Shown piece after piece: positions 14,549 to 14,777 of a stretch of 14,777 bases of DNA. This stretch comes from Acidobacteriota bacterium (GTDB lineage Bacteria; Acidobacteriota; Terriglobia; Terriglobales; Acidobacteriaceae), in NCBI GenBank assembly GCA_021778875.1, contig JAJYBT010000009.1, forward strand, positions 1 to 14,777. The letters run 5' to 3'. The notes below the pieces were generated by a model, which ran no database searches, was not told the DNA's origin, and worked only from the letters and a program-made list of their open reading frames with translations. The position numbers and the translations under genes were made by a program. Numbering within the stretch: the first letter of the stretch is position 1; every line of letters begins with the position of its first letter.

Positions 14549-14777
14549 TTAGTTCTTCGATCCCGGTTGGCCATCCTGCAGCATCGCCAGTGCCCGGTTC
14601 AGCAAGCGCTTGTACCGCGCTGCAGGATTCTTCCGGTCCCCGAAGCCCCAGTGCTTCTTCAGCTTCTGTGCCAGCACGTCGTCCGGCACATTCGCCTGAT
14701 TCACCAGCTCCTGTACCGCCGCCAGCGCTTGCCCATACACCTGCGGGAAGTGCGCAAGCTCGGTGCGCGCGGTCTCC
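14549..14777 (-). CDS. unrecognised protein, 3' end only (5' part beyond window)
   Basis: The minus-strand frame stays open from the right edge to a TAA at 14549-14551, giving at least 75 C-terminal residues. The piece is charged and helical (QELVNQANVPDDVLAQKLKK, then AARYKRLLNRALAMLQDG), with no cysteine, signal or membrane segment, and I do not recognise a family. A GTG at 14740 is in frame but is unlikely to be the true start because the frame continues upstream. It converges on the flavoprotein gene with 46 bases between stops, in which I see no clear terminator. Confidence 0.6.
   Translation of the reverse strand, partial: ETARTELAHFPQVYGQALAAVQELVNQANVPDDVLAQKLKKHWGFGDRKNPAARYKRLLNRALAMLQDGQPGSKN

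Noticed and set aside
1..14777. CRISPR array, phage, transposon or defence island
   Set aside because: No spaced repeat array, integrase, transposase or terminal inverted repeats were seen; the genes are ordinary metabolic and signalling families.

Overview
The window suggests a GC-rich, free-living bacterium, most likely an acidobacterium (Terriglobia-like). I infer this from gene content and style: a VorB-type 2-oxoacid:ferredoxin oxidoreductase with a fused beta-gamma subunit, secreted carbohydrate-active proteins, and a Tat-exported DUF4434-like protein coupled to a secreted flavoprotein. There is no rRNA or marker gene to prove it. I found no tRNA, rRNA, CRISPR array, transposase or integrase.

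Layout. Bases 2-1414 (+) hold the 3' part of a GGDEF-EAL cyclic-di-GMP enzyme that runs in from the left edge. It converges on a tight five-gene minus-strand operon, read from 6634 down to 1482: a CoA-transferase, a two-cluster ferredoxin subunit, VorB (alpha), a VorA-type beta-gamma fusion and the aminotransferase IlvE. Spacings are 26 nt, 4 nt, an 8-nt overlap and an 11-nt overlap. Together these enzymes could join branched-chain amino acids, 2-oxoacids, branched acyl-CoAs and free branched acids, in either direction. A 374-base intergenic region (6635-7008) rich in repeats and small palindromes separates this operon from a divergent PilZ-domain gene (7009-8037, +).

From 8170 the window becomes a carbohydrate-related block. 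Two minus-strand genes (a PfkB sugar kinase, then a secreted clan-D/GH36-like glycosidase) diverge from two plus-strand genes (a Tat-signal DUF4434-like protein and a secreted FAD-dependent oxidoreductase). The plus-strand pair is coupled by an ATGA overlap. The 88-base divergent region holds a 7+7 bp inverted repeat that looks like an operator. The flavoprotein ends in what looks like degenerate S-layer-homology sequence. The window ends with the 3' end of an unrecognised minus-strand gene.

The points most worth following are the branched-chain acid/VOR/IlvE operon, the coupled DUF4434-flavoprotein pair with its possible cell-envelope anchor, the operator between the two carbohydrate operons, and the uncharacterised helical output domain behind the PilZ domain. 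All functional statements rest on motif reading; no database search was run.
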